Origin: DASPKX01 sp035627835
Lineage (GTDB): Bacteria; Verrucomicrobiota; Verrucomicrobiia; Limisphaerales; SXQI01
DNA length: 59,282 bases
NCBI GenBank assembly: GCA_035627835.1
Contig: DASPKX010000042.1
Span: forward strand, 1-59,282
Reading direction: 5' to 3'
Within the stretch, counting starts at the first letter, position 1; every line of letters starts with the position of its first letter. A program made the translations under genes and the position numbers. The notes beneath the pieces were generated by a model. It made no database searches and had not been told where the DNA came from. It saw only the letters and a list, made by a program, of their open reading frames with translations. Positions 8,337 through 16,972 of the stretch are shown here, in pieces.

Positions 8337-8919
8337 GCGCGAACATATCCGCACGAAGACAGGGGAGCTGCGCAAGCCGAAGACGCCTGCGGTTTCGGAC
8401 GCTCTGCTGGATCGTTTGCAGAAGGTGAAGCTGCTGCTGCTCGATGTGGATGGCATCCTGACGGATGGCGGCATTTACGTCGGGGCGGAAACGGAGTTCA
8501 AACGGTTCAACATTCAAGATGGTTTGGGGCTTCGTCTGGCGCAAAAAGCAGGCATCAAAGTTGGGTGGATTTCCGCGCGCCCTTCGTTCGCGAGCGCCAC
8601 GCGCGCCGTGGAGTTAAAAGTGGATTACCTTTTTCAGGGCGACACCGGCAAGATTGCGGCGGCGGAAGATATTTTGAAGAAAGCAGGTGTGCCGTGGTCA
8701 GATGTATGTTTCATGGGTGATGACGTGGTGGACCTGGGGCTGCTCCGGCGGGCCGGGTTGGCCATCAGTGTTGCGAACGCCATCGAGGAGGCCAAGGGGG
8801 TTGCCCATTACGTGACGAAGGCGGCCGGGGGCCATGGAGCTGTTCGCGAGGCAGTTCACCTAATTTTGAAAGCCCAGAACAAATGGGACGCTTTGGTCCA
8901 AGAATACATGCTCAAGTGA
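8329..8919 (+). CDS. kdsC: 3-deoxy-D-manno-octulosonate 8-phosphate phosphatase
   Basis: HAD phosphatase that removes phosphate from KDO-8-P, the step after KdsA. 196 residues. Motif I is LLLLDVDGILTDG, followed by YVGAETEFKRFNIQDGLG, then the SARPS loop and FMGDDVVDLGLL (motif IV). The small C0-cap-free form typical of KdsC tetramers is seen. There are ~30 extra N-terminal residues (to about SDALLDRLQK). It overlaps kdsA by eight bases and its TGA shares a base with the next ATG, so the order is enzymatic and coupled. Confidence 0.94.
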   Translation: MLKREHIRTKTGELRKPKTPAVSDALLDRLQKVKLLLLDVDGILTDGGIYVGAETEFKRFNIQDGLGLRLAQKAGIKVGWISARPSFASATRAVELKVDYLFQGDTGKIAAAEDILKKAGVPWSDVCFMGDDVVDLGLLRRAGLAISVANAIEEAKGVAHYVTKAAGGHGAVREAVHLILKAQNKWDALVQEYMLK

Positions 8920-10856
8920 TGCGCGGGTGGTTGGCTCTCGCAGCGGCTTTGTTGTGCGGCAGCCTCGCGTATGGACAAGCTCTTTCCGGCGGCAAGCTGA
9001 AGAATTACCAGGCCCCGAGCATGGATGGGGGCAAACGGGCGAAGGTGACCGGGAGAGAGGCGGAGCCGGTGGGGAATGGTTTGTACCGCCTAACTGAGGC
9101 ACGTGTCGAAACGTTCAATACGAACGGCCAAAGCGATATGGTTATCGAAGCGCCACTCGCGTTTTATAACCAGAACACCAGGATGGCGTTCTCGCCCGGC
9201 GCGCTTAAAGCAGTGACACACGCGGGAAAGCTCACCATTAGCGGTGTCGGTTTTGAATGGGGGCAATCGGGGAGTGATTTGATTTTGTCGAATGATGTGA
9301 GGGCTGTGGTCTCGCAGGAATTGCTCTCGACGAATTTCCTCTCGCGCGCGCAATCCACAGGAACAAACTCACCGCTGGTTATCACCTCGCGCAGTCTCCG
9401 AGCGACCAGAGCGCGCGCAGATTTTTTGGGTGATGCTACGGCGCGATTGAGTGACGGCTCGATTCGCGCGGAGCAGTCCATGGCCGTGCATTTTGTAGGG
9501 AAAACGCTGCAAGTGCAGAAGCTCGAGTGCGTTCAAAATGTGGTGATTGAGCGGACTGGTTTGAGGATGTCTGGGGACCGCGCTGATTACGTCGTGGGGG
9601 AGGGAGAGGAGATCATTCACGTGCAGGGGCAAGCGCAGTGGCAGCATGGCTTGCGCAGCGGGCGCGCAGATTTTATCGAGTATAAACCCTCCGCAGCTGA
9701 GGTCATGGCCATCGGGGGCAGCCATCTCGAGGCCCCCCTTTTCCGCGGCGCACAAACGAACACCGCTGCGGCTCGTGAGCGGCCGCTCGTTGTGGTCGAT
9801 GCGAATTTCTTCCGGTTGCAAATGGAGAGACCGGGTCTCGCGGGTGAGAAGCTGGAGGCGAGCACGAATGTCGTTATACGCATCCCTTCCGAAGCTACCA
9901 TCGCACGGACGCGCGCGGCTTATTACGACGAAGCCGAAGGGGTGTTACGGATGATGGGAGACCCGATCTGGATTACGCCGGAGTGGGAATTAGCTGGCCA
10001 GCAGATAGTCGTCAACGAAAAGGCGCAAACGGTGCATGCGATGCCGAATGGGCGGTTGAAAGTGGCGGCGAGCGCGTTTGGCCTCGATCAGTTTTTCCGT
10101 TCGTCGGCAGCCACGAACGCCGTCCAGGGGCCCTGGTTTGTGCAGACTACCAGCCAGAGCATCTTCTACACGCCTGAGCGGATGCAGTTCCAAACGAACG
10201 TGCATGTGCGTGTGCTGGAGGGTGACGCGGAGCGGGGTTGGAGCAAAAGTCAGGCGCTCATTGTTCATTTCCGGCCTGATCCACAGCCGCGGCAGAACAC
10301 GAATGCGCTGCCTTCGCTCAAGTCGAGTTCGGTCGATCGGGTTGTGGCAATTGGCGGGGTGACCGCTGAGCAATTCCCCTGGCCTCGAGAGAACGGGGAC
10401 ATGATCAGCAAGAAAATGCGCGCCGAGGAAATCGCGTTCGCGTTTCAACCCGGCGCGGATGCGGCGGTCGACACGATCACAGTTTGGGAAAACGCCCGCC
10501 TGGAGCAGACGGCCGTGAGTCCTCGTTCCAGCCAGCCTTCAACCGTGGCGTTAGAGGCCAACTACATTCATGCGAAATTCTTCCCTCTCACGAACCGGGT
10601 CGATACCATCGTCGCCACAACCAACGTGGTCATTCAGCACAATCGCGGTGTGGGTCGAGGCCAGAAAGCGATTTACACTGGCACGAACGATGTCGTCGAA
10701 TTGTCGGGAAATCCGGTCGCGAGTGTGGATTCAGTCAATGTTCCCCGTGCTGAGACTATGTTTTGGCGCCGCTCCCGCGGCACGTTCGGCACCGTGGGCG
10801 GCGTGCGGGCGGAATGGACTCGCGTGACGAACAATCCAGCCCTCCTGAAAAAATAA
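8919..10856 (+). CDS. Large LptA/LptC-like (OstA-type) LPS-transport periplasmic protein
   Basis: 645 residues from the ATG at 8919, which overlaps the kdsC stop (TGATG) and opens directly into a signal peptide (MRGWLALAAALLCGSLAYGQ). An in-frame ATG at 8883 would put 12 unlikely residues in front. The body is a series of OstA-like beta strands: RADYVVGEGEEIIHVQGQAQW near the middle and AIYTGTNDVVELSGNP near the end, the form typical of LptA. At this length it is about three to four times E. coli LptA (~185), so it may cover the roles of both LptC and LptA in the bridge carrying LPS across the periplasm. Its position before lptB supports this. Confidence 0.8.
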   Translation: MRGWLALAAALLCGSLAYGQALSGGKLKNYQAPSMDGGKRAKVTGREAEPVGNGLYRLTEARVETFNTNGQSDMVIEAPLAFYNQNTRMAFSPGALKAVTHAGKLTISGVGFEWGQSGSDLILSNDVRAVVSQELLSTNFLSRAQSTGTNSPLVITSRSLRATRARADFLGDATARLSDGSIRAEQSMAVHFVGKTLQVQKLECVQNVVIERTGLRMSGDRADYVVGEGEEIIHVQGQAQWQHGLRSGRADFIEYKPSAAEVMAIGGSHLEAPLFRGAQTNTAAARERPLVVVDANFFRLQMERPGLAGEKLEASTNVVIRIPSEATIARTRAAYYDEAEGVLRMMGDPIWITPEWELAGQQIVVNEKAQTVHAMPNGRLKVAASAFGLDQFFRSSAATNAVQGPWFVQTTSQSIFYTPERMQFQTNVHVRVLEGDAERGWSKSQALIVHFRPDPQPRQNTNALPSLKSSSVDRVVAIGGVTAEQFPWPRENGDMISKKMRAEEIAFAFQPGADAAVDTITVWENARLEQTAVSPRSSQPSTVALEANYIHAKFFPLTNRVDTIVATTNVVIQHNRGVGRGQKAIYTGTNDVVELSGNPVASVDSVNVPRAETMFWRRSRGTFGTVGGVRAEWTRVTNNPALLKK

Positions 10857-11581
10857 TGGCCATTTTGTTGCAAGCGCAGAAACTGGTGAAGAGCTACCGC
10901 CAACGCCGAGTCGTGGATGGCGTCAGCGTGGAGGTCGCGCCGGGGGAGATCGTCGGGTTACTCGGGCCGAACGGCGCTGGGAAGACCACCACGTTCAACA
11001 TGGTTGTCGGGTTGGTTAAACCGGACGGCGGCTCCGTGCAATTTGAGGACCAGGAGGTCACAGACTTACCAATGCACAAACGGGCGCGTCTCGGCATCGG
11101 TTACCTCACGCAAGAGCCCTCGGTATTTCGCAAGCTGACGGTTGAGGAAAACATCCTCGCGATTTTGGAGACATGCGCGGTTTCACGACAGGAGCGGAAG
11201 GTGCGTCTGAATTACCTGCTGGATGAGCTGGATTTAACGCGGGTCGCGAAAAGCAAGGCATACATGCTCAGCGGTGGCGAAAAGCGTCGGCTGGAGATCA
11301 CCCGCGCGCTCGTCACCACTCCAAAGCTGCTGCTGTTGGACGAGCCGTTCAGTGGCATTGACCCGATCACCATCTTCGAGGTGCAGAAGATTCTGCGTCG
11401 CCTGAGGGATCGCGGCCTGGGCATCTTGATTACGGACCATAACGCGCGTGAAACTTTGAAGTTGGTGGATCGGGCTTACCTGATCAAGGGCGGCCAAACG
11501 CTCGTGCAAGGGCCAGCGGAGTTCATCGTCAATGATCCGAAGGCGCGAGAGATTTACCTCGGGCCTGAGTTCAATATGTAA
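10856..11581 (+). CDS. lptB: LPS export ABC transporter ATP-binding protein
   Basis: The cytoplasmic ATPase that drives LPS extraction from the inner membrane with LptFG. 241 residues from the ATG at 10856, which overlaps the preceding stop (TAATG). Walker A is GPNGAGKTTTFN, the Q loop is YLTQEPSVFRKLTVEENI (LptB-typical), the signature is LSGGEKRRLEI, Walker B is LLLLDEPFSGIDP and the switch is ITDHN. An earlier in-frame ATG (10763) lies inside the upstream gene and is unlikely. lptFG are not in the window. Confidence 0.96.
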   Translation: MAILLQAQKLVKSYRQRRVVDGVSVEVAPGEIVGLLGPNGAGKTTTFNMVVGLVKPDGGSVQFEDQEVTDLPMHKRARLGIGYLTQEPSVFRKLTVEENILAILETCAVSRQERKVRLNYLLDELDLTRVAKSKAYMLSGGEKRRLEITRALVTTPKLLLLDEPFSGIDPITIFEVQKILRRLRDRGLGILITDHNARETLKLVDRAYLIKGGQTLVQGPAEFIVNDPKAREIYLGPEFNM

Positions 11582-11621
11582 GTGACTTTCGCCCCGGGTT
11601 TGCTCCACTTAAGGGGAACCC

Positions 11622-12569
11622 ATGAGACGCGACACCGTCACCGTTGAGAAGTTTTACACCGAGCATTGCAGCTCACTTGAGCTGAAGCTGGTCGCAGGGG
11701 CGGGTGGCCTGAACCGCATCATCCGGGAGCCTACCGTCAATCGCCCCGGTCTCGCTCTCGCCGGATTCACGCGATACTTCGCAGGCAAGCGTGTGCAGGT
11801 GATTGGCAACGCTGAATCCCACTTTCTCAAGTCGCTCTCGCCCAGCCTGCGCGAGGCGCGTTACCGGCAATTGCTTGGGCACCGCATTCCTTGCGTGGTG
11901 TTTTGCCGCGGGTTCAAGCCCGACAAACTATTTCTGAAGATAGCTGAGGAAGCCGATTTGCCCGTGTTCAACACCCCGCAAATCACGATGAAGTTCATCA
12001 ACCTCGCTACACTTGCGCTGGAGTTGATGTTTGCCCCGCGCAGCAGTGAATTGGGCTCGATGGTCGATATTCTCGGAGTCGGTGTGATTATCCGCGGCGA
12101 GAGCGGCATTGGAAAAAGTGAGACGGTGCTTGCGTTGATTGAACGCGGCTATTCGTTAGTCGCAGATGATGTCACCAAAGTGACACTCGTCGATGGTCGC
12201 GAGGTAATCGGAACAAGCGCGGAAATTACGCGAAATCACATGGAAGTCCGCGGCATCGGGATTGTGAATGTCGCTGCGATGTTCGGCGTGAAGAGCATTC
12301 GCAAAGAGAAGAAGGTGGACCTCATCGTCACGTTGAAAACCTGGGAACAAGTGCACGACGTGGACCGACTTGGCATTGAGGACACGTACCTCCGCATCCT
12401 CGGAGTGGATATTCCGCACATCACGATCCCTGTCCGTCCGGGGCGGGATCTTGCTCGTTTGATCGAAGTGGCGGCGTTTCAAACGAAATTGAAAGCCTCC
12501 GGTTATAATCCCGCGAAGGAATTGAATGACCGGCTCATCGCGCAGATGGCGGGCAACAATCAGTTGTAA
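11622..12569 (+). CDS. hprK: HPr(Ser) kinase/phosphorylase
   Basis: Phosphorylates or dephosphorylates a serine of the PTS protein HPr in response to metabolites. 315 residues, normal length. The N-terminal domain is followed by the P-loop GESGIGKSE, then LVADD and the HprK signature MEVRGIGIVNV. The catalytic region and C-terminal helix are intact (RPGRDLARLIEVAA). It lies 40 bases after lptB. In Gram-negative bacteria HprK often sits with incomplete PTS genes; none (HPr, EIIA, RapZ) is seen here. The gene touches the AraC gene downstream with no gap. Confidence 0.95.
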   Translation: MRRDTVTVEKFYTEHCSSLELKLVAGAGGLNRIIREPTVNRPGLALAGFTRYFAGKRVQVIGNAESHFLKSLSPSLREARYRQLLGHRIPCVVFCRGFKPDKLFLKIAEEADLPVFNTPQITMKFINLATLALELMFAPRSSELGSMVDILGVGVIIRGESGIGKSETVLALIERGYSLVADDVTKVTLVDGREVIGTSAEITRNHMEVRGIGIVNVAAMFGVKSIRKEKKVDLIVTLKTWEQVHDVDRLGIEDTYLRILGVDIPHITIPVRPGRDLARLIEVAAFQTKLKASGYNPAKELNDRLIAQMAGNNQL

Positions 12570-13532
12570 ATGAGTTCCTGGCGCGAGTTGGTGGCGCTCG
12601 CGCGCCAGCTCAAGTTTGAGCCTCACGACATTGCGGCGCAGCTCAACGCGCGCGGCGAATACAACGTGACGCTCGAAGAGGAGTTCCCGCTCCTTATCAA
12701 GCTGTTCCATTACACGTCCCAGAGACATACGCGCGGAGCAACCTGGCACGATCGTCTTGAACTTTTCCTGCCGCTGGATGGTCCCGCCCGATTCCGGATG
12801 GGTGACCAGGAGGTGGAGCTGAAGCGGGGGGACTTGCTTGTCGTTGATAACCTGAAGCTCCATCAAGTGGTCGATTTTCCAGGGTTCGACACTCGAGTGA
12901 TCGTCATCAGCTTCCTGCCTGAATTCGTTTACAGCCTCGGCTCGCCTTCCCACGACTACGCTTTTCTATTGCCGTTCTACAGTAAGCTCGACGGGCGCGC
13001 TCACATCCTGCGGAGCGACAGCGCCTTGGCGGAGGAGGTCTATGGGTGCTTGCGATCCTTGCTTGAGCGATACTTTGATCGCGAGGCCAAGCCGTTTTAC
13101 AAAGCGGGATGTAAAGCCTGCCTCCTTGAGGCTCTTTATCATTTAGCGGGGCACTTTCAGCAATCGGAGGTGGTGAAATGGCAGTTCATGAAGCAGCAGC
13201 AATCGTCATTGCGGCTGAAGAAGCTGTTCGAGCACATACGGTCGCGCCCAACCGAGCGGCTTAGCGTTGGAGCCGCCGCCAAGCTGGCGGGCATGAGCCC
13301 TCCGCAATTTATGAAGGTTTTCAAGCAAGTGGCCGGAATGACGCTGGTAGCCTACTTGAATCACGTTCGGCTGAGCAACGCCATGCGTTTGCTCCGAGAG
13401 ACAGACCAGAGCGTGGCGGAGATTGCAGCGGCCTGCGGCTTCTCGGATCAGAGTTATTTTGATCGTCGTTTTAAACGCGCCTTCGGCAGCACACCGAAAG
13501 AATTCCGTTCCCGGCCTGTAGAGCTGAAATAA
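12570..13532 (+). CDS. AraC-family transcriptional regulator
   Basis: 320 residues. The N-terminal half is a cupin-like effector domain (RFRMGDQEVELKRGDLLVV near residues 70-90, then DNLKLHQV). The C-terminal ~100 residues hold two helix-turn-helix units: SVGAAAKLAGMSPPQFMKVF and the AraC signature SVAEIAAACGFSDQSYFDRR, ending FGSTPKEFRS. Its ATG immediately follows the hprK stop. It is convergent with the GH140 / dehydrogenase / TIM-barrel operon on the other strand, whose control is its most likely local job. The effector is probably a sugar; not shown by sequence. Confidence 0.9.
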   Translation: MSSWRELVALARQLKFEPHDIAAQLNARGEYNVTLEEEFPLLIKLFHYTSQRHTRGATWHDRLELFLPLDGPARFRMGDQEVELKRGDLLVVDNLKLHQVVDFPGFDTRVIVISFLPEFVYSLGSPSHDYAFLLPFYSKLDGRAHILRSDSALAEEVYGCLRSLLERYFDREAKPFYKAGCKACLLEALYHLAGHFQQSEVVKWQFMKQQQSSLRLKKLFEHIRSRPTERLSVGAAAKLAGMSPPQFMKVFKQVAGMTLVAYLNHVRLSNAMRLLRETDQSVAEIAAACGFSDQSYFDRRFKRAFGSTPKEFRSRPVELK

Positions 13533-13657
13533 AAATCGCCCCCCGAAGTGAACAAATGGAGGGATCGTAATGTTGTTGGGAAAGAATCTTGGCTGCCTCC
13601 CGAACGAAGGGCAGGTGGATCGGGCATGGTTCACGAAAAACCAGCTCCGATCGTGCG

Positions 13658-14479
13658 CTAGCCCTCTGCCAGTTGGCCAACAACAAATCTACGCAAATAC
13701 TGGATGCTTCTCGTCGCCGTCGCATCCTCCGTTTGAAGTGTCGCCTCTAGCGTCAGCTCTGGGGTGGTCCAGAGTTCAAGGATCGCCGTCCTGCAGTGAG
13801 GATTCGTGCTTAGCTTGGCGAGCAAAGCTGGAATGTCCACGACACCTTCTCCGGCCGCGCAGCCCTCGACCGTGAACCCCTGCATGTGCGGCACCCGGCG
13901 GATCTGCACGTCCTTGATGTGCAGGTTGACTGTTACCTCGGCGAGCCATTGCAGCACGGTATCCAACCCTTCTCCAGCGCCGAGAGAGTTTGCCGTGTCC
14001 AGGCAGATGCCAAGCCGGTCTGAGCCGACTTCATCAATGATCTTCCGCAGTTCAGCGCTTTTAAACCGGTCGTGGTTTTCCACTCCGAGGGTGAGGCTGT
14101 CGAGCAGCGGAACACAATCTTTCAGCAGGGAGACGATCTCTGGGAGGGGCGGGTGATAATCGTTGTCGTCGATGACAATTCGAATCAGCTTAGCTTCCAG
14201 TTGCCGAGCAATCGAAGCGCATTGTTCGACGCGTTCGACCGTGAGCCCGCGCGTTCCCACTTCGATCTGCACCCCAGATTCATGTGCCGCTGCGCCAAAT
14301 GCGGCCAGGCGTTCTGGTGTGAATGTGTGAAGCGGAAGGTTGTCCCCGATCTGGAGGAGACTGAGGCCGTGCTCGCGCGTCTTGCGAAGCAGGCCCTGTT
14401 CATCCAGCGGCTGCGCGGGGAGATGCCCCTTCACGCCCACAGCCCAGCCGTAGGTGTAACTGCTGAGCCCAAGCTTCAT
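13658..14479 (-). CDS. Xylose-isomerase-like TIM-barrel protein (sugar isomerase/epimerase or decarboxylase)
   Basis: 273 residues of the AP-endonuclease 2 / xylose isomerase-like TIM-barrel family. Visible metal-site type motifs: VGTRGL, LTLGVENHDRF (Glu and His), GICLDTANSLGAG (Asp) and VNLHIKDVQ (His), followed by CAAGEGVVDIPALL. These are the Glu/Asp/His pattern of divalent-metal enzymes that act on keto-sugars. It starts two bases after the stop of the apionate-oxidoisomerase-like gene, so it is co-translated. In known apiose pathways a protein acting on 3-oxo-isoapionate (OiaC decarboxylase) follows the oxidoisomerase; that role here is inference. Confidence 0.8.
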   Translation of the reverse strand: MKLGLSSYTYGWAVGVKGHLPAQPLDEQGLLRKTREHGLSLLQIGDNLPLHTFTPERLAAFGAAAHESGVQIEVGTRGLTVERVEQCASIARQLEAKLIRIVIDDNDYHPPLPEIVSLLKDCVPLLDSLTLGVENHDRFKSAELRKIIDEVGSDRLGICLDTANSLGAGEGLDTVLQWLAEVTVNLHIKDVQIRRVPHMQGFTVEGCAAGEGVVDIPALLAKLSTNPHCRTAILELWTTPELTLEATLQTEDATATRSIQYLRRFVVGQLAEG

Positions 14480-14481
14480 GG

Positions 14482-15321
14482 CTATGGCTTTTTCGTGCTG
14501 GTGATATCGCGCACCTGTTCGCGGATATCCCCCATTTCGAAAATGCGTTGCCAGTTTTCTTTGAAGAGCACCGGCTTGGCGCGAGCGCTGATCTTATACG
14601 CGGCGTCCGAGAACGTTCCGTTCACTTCGCCAAACAGCACAGCAATTTGAATGCGGAGATGGCCGAGGACAAAATCGCGAACGGCTTCTTTTGGGACTCC
14701 TTGAGCAACGACCTTGTCGTAGCCTTCCTTGACGATTTCCATGCAGGTCTGGGCCAGCGTTTCGACAAGCGCCGGCTCCAGCATCGCCATTTGCTCCAGG
14801 GTCACACGATGAATTGTGCTCACGGGAGAGTAGATGATCTTCGTGAGTTCAACGCCGATGTCGTAGTACTTTTCGTCACCCTTCATTAACGCACAAACGG
14901 CCGCTTGCTTCGCTGAGATGCCGCCGTAGAAATCGCGGAACGCAGCCTCCGTTGGCTCCCAATTGAAAACAGAGGGATGACAAGGATGCGCGATGAAATA
15001 ACCGAGGTCATCCCGATGAGCGATCTTGCCGTCGAGCGGCGCGGCAGGGTCAAGGAGCACAACCAGCGCGCCGGGCTTCAATTGCGCCACCACTTCTCGG
15101 GAGACGCTCTCGAGCGCGACATCTGGCACGGCAAGAATCGCGATGTCCGCCTCCGGCAGAGCTTCCGAAGCTTTGGACACTTGAACGCCGCATGCCTGCA
15201 GCCGTTCGATGCCGGGAGCGCTTACTTCGAGGTAATGAACTTTGTATGGCCCAGTTTTAACATTGTTGGTGATGCGGCAGCCCATTTTTCCACCGGCGCC
15301 GACCAGTGCGAGTGTTCTCAT
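14482..15321 (-). CDS. NAD(P)-dependent dehydrogenase, apionate oxidoisomerase (ApnO)-like
   Basis: 279 residues from the ATG at 15321, where the Rossmann motif starts at once (MRTLALVGAGGKMGCRI). A longer frame to 15453 is open but the first 44 residues look non-coding and overlap the GH140 gene. After the nucleotide domain comes YFIAHPCHPSVFNWE and then a helical C-terminal domain of the phosphogluconate-dehydrogenase C-terminal-like type. D-apionate oxidoisomerase (ApnO) belongs to this small family. Position directly downstream of a GH140 apiosidase supports that activity, but the family also holds uncharacterised members, so the substrate is an inference. Confidence 0.75.
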   Translation of the reverse strand: MRTLALVGAGGKMGCRITNNVKTGPYKVHYLEVSAPGIERLQACGVQVSKASEALPEADIAILAVPDVALESVSREVVAQLKPGALVVLLDPAAPLDGKIAHRDDLGYFIAHPCHPSVFNWEPTEAAFRDFYGGISAKQAAVCALMKGDEKYYDIGVELTKIIYSPVSTIHRVTLEQMAMLEPALVETLAQTCMEIVKEGYDKVVAQGVPKEAVRDFVLGHLRIQIAVLFGEVNGTFSDAAYKISARAKPVLFKENWQRIFEMGDIREQVRDITSTKKP

Positions 15322-15412
15322 GGTTTTTGGAAGGATCTGAACGTGTGGCGAGCGAGGCGCACCTCGTCCCGCCGTATGGGAAGTTTTTGGATGAACCAGC
15401 GTTTGTCTAGAG

Positions 15413-16846
15413 TTATCGCGCTTTTCCGGGAGCTGGGTAGCGCTTGGAGGCATCGTCTAAGACGAGCACCCAGTCGAGCATTTCACCGGGTGTGGGTGGA
15501 GTGAACTCCCGGGTTCCGGAATTCTCGAACGTGCCGATGCTCTCAGCTTTGCCTGTTCGTGGATCAAACCACCAGGCCTTCACTTTTTCCCCTTTGATCG
15601 CATCCATCCGGACGGAGAACTTGCGGCCCACGGGCGTATAGACCATCGCGTAAGTGCCTTCACTATCGCGAGTGCCGATGAGGCGTTTGATGCCGGCTCC
15701 TGGGATGGAAGTGGGTATCGCGTTCGACGCGATGATGCTGTCGTCCGGGATGCGGGTGAGGAATGGTCGCGACTCAATTAAGCGGCGGCCGTGCTGCATT
15801 TGAGCCGCGCCAGGTTGATCGATGGCTTCGAACCAAGGCATCAGCGGGTTGTTGATAGGCGTCTTGCCTGGGGAAAACATCTGCCAAACCGAGTGATGGC
15901 CGTAGGTGTGGCCAAAGGCGCCCTGAAACAAATTCCAATAAAGCGGGCGGCGCACGTCGGCTGCCACTGAATGGCCGAGGTCCTTGGCGTTAAACGAAAT
16001 CGGGTGATCCTCGTAGATCGGCTCACCATCCACGACCGGCTTGGTCGGCGACTTCTCGTAATCAGCCTCGGTTAGTGAGTAGCGGCCATTGAACTCGGTT
16101 ACATGGCCGTTTTGGCGCATGTTGAAATCTAACCATGGCTCGTCGTGGAACCATTGGCTGGAGCCAGCGCCTCCGGGCGGGTGGAACGTGATCAAATGAG
16201 CGCCACCATCGCCCCGGCGCAACCCTTCAGCCATCGCGCGAACCACCGCTCGATGATCATTTGTTTCAATAGGGCGATCGCCGCCGACGATCCAAATGAG
16301 CTGCTTGTCTTTGTAGCGTTTCCCCAGCCACTCGCCGTATTGCGCGGCGTTTTGAGGGGTGAAGATCACCTTCGATTCCCGAGCCCATTTTGGATTCCAC
16401 TTATCTCCCCAGGTGGGCAGGAAACCAATCGTCAGGCCCAACTTCTCAGCTTTGTTAACGATGTAATCGACGTGATCCCAATAATCATTGTTCGGGCCGT
16501 CTTTGACGTCAGGCTTCATGGGATCATTATCGACGAGCGGGCGATGCCCGTATGGATTCGGGTCGTTCAGCCCGTTCAGTTCCGCCAGGGCCACCGCTTG
16601 AATGACTGTGAACCCTTTGCGCGCACGATTCTCAAGATAACGATCGGCTTCCTCGCGATTGAGGCGATGAAAAAGCTCCCATGCGGTGTCGCCCAAATAA
16701 AAGAACGGTTTCCCGTCTTGATGGACGATGAAACGTTTGTTCTGGCTGACCTTCAGCTTTTGCGAACCGGAAACGGAGGTGGCTAGCAACCCCAGAACAA
16801 AAGCGCAACTAAGGCGCCAAAAACCTTTGCATCCAAAAATTTGCAT
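15413..16846 (-). CDS. Exported GH140-type apiosidase (DUF4038)
   Basis: 477 residues with a signal peptide (hydrophobic to VSGSQ near residue 28). The DUF4038 catalytic barrel is shown by FFYLGDTAWELFHRLNREEA, NPYGHRPLVDNDP, IGFLPTWGDKWN, LIWIVGGDRP and VDGEPIYEDHP, ending about residue 370. The C-terminal ~90 residues match the small beta domain that usually follows (WWFDPRTGKAESIG). GH140 members such as BT1012 remove D-apiose from the pectin rhamnogalacturonan-II side chain. The product would be oxidised and handled by the two genes downstream. A 12-base palindrome lies 29 bases upstream. Length is normal for the family. Confidence 0.85.
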   Translation of the reverse strand: MQIFGCKGFWRLSCAFVLGLLATSVSGSQKLKVSQNKRFIVHQDGKPFFYLGDTAWELFHRLNREEADRYLENRARKGFTVIQAVALAELNGLNDPNPYGHRPLVDNDPMKPDVKDGPNNDYWDHVDYIVNKAEKLGLTIGFLPTWGDKWNPKWARESKVIFTPQNAAQYGEWLGKRYKDKQLIWIVGGDRPIETNDHRAVVRAMAEGLRRGDGGAHLITFHPPGGAGSSQWFHDEPWLDFNMRQNGHVTEFNGRYSLTEADYEKSPTKPVVDGEPIYEDHPISFNAKDLGHSVAADVRRPLYWNLFQGAFGHTYGHHSVWQMFSPGKTPINNPLMPWFEAIDQPGAAQMQHGRRLIESRPFLTRIPDDSIIASNAIPTSIPGAGIKRLIGTRDSEGTYAMVYTPVGRKFSVRMDAIKGEKVKAWWFDPRTGKAESIGTFENSGTREFTPPTPGEMLDWVLVLDDASKRYPAPGKAR

Positions 16847-16875
16847 GGAGGAAGGTTGTCGTCCGGGCCTGCCCG

Positions 16876-16887
16876 TGTGCTAGCACA
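16876..16887. promoter_or_regulatory. Perfect palindrome TGTGCTAGCACA, candidate operator
   Basis: A 12-base perfect inverted repeat lies 29 bases before the GH140 start, in the divergent gap between that gene and the antitoxin gene. Its place fits an operator for the apiose-type operon or for autoregulation of the toxin-antitoxin pair. No consensus for either regulator is available to me. Confidence 0.4.
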
Positions 16888-16972
16888 ACCCCGCACGAAT
16901 TATTGGACGATTTTAACTCCTGCGCCTGTTGCGAAACATTGACCGCGTTTAGCCGACGATGCAGAGTTAAGC

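Noticed and set aside
12156..12953. Minus-strand frame of 265 codons opposite hprK and the AraC gene
   Set aside because: It covers the ends of two well-supported genes and shows no domain.
15322..15453. Longer start for the ApnO-like protein at 15453
   Set aside because: The first 44 residues overlap the GH140 end, are Pro/Arg/Ser/Thr-rich and come before a Rossmann motif that opens directly at the ATG at 15321.
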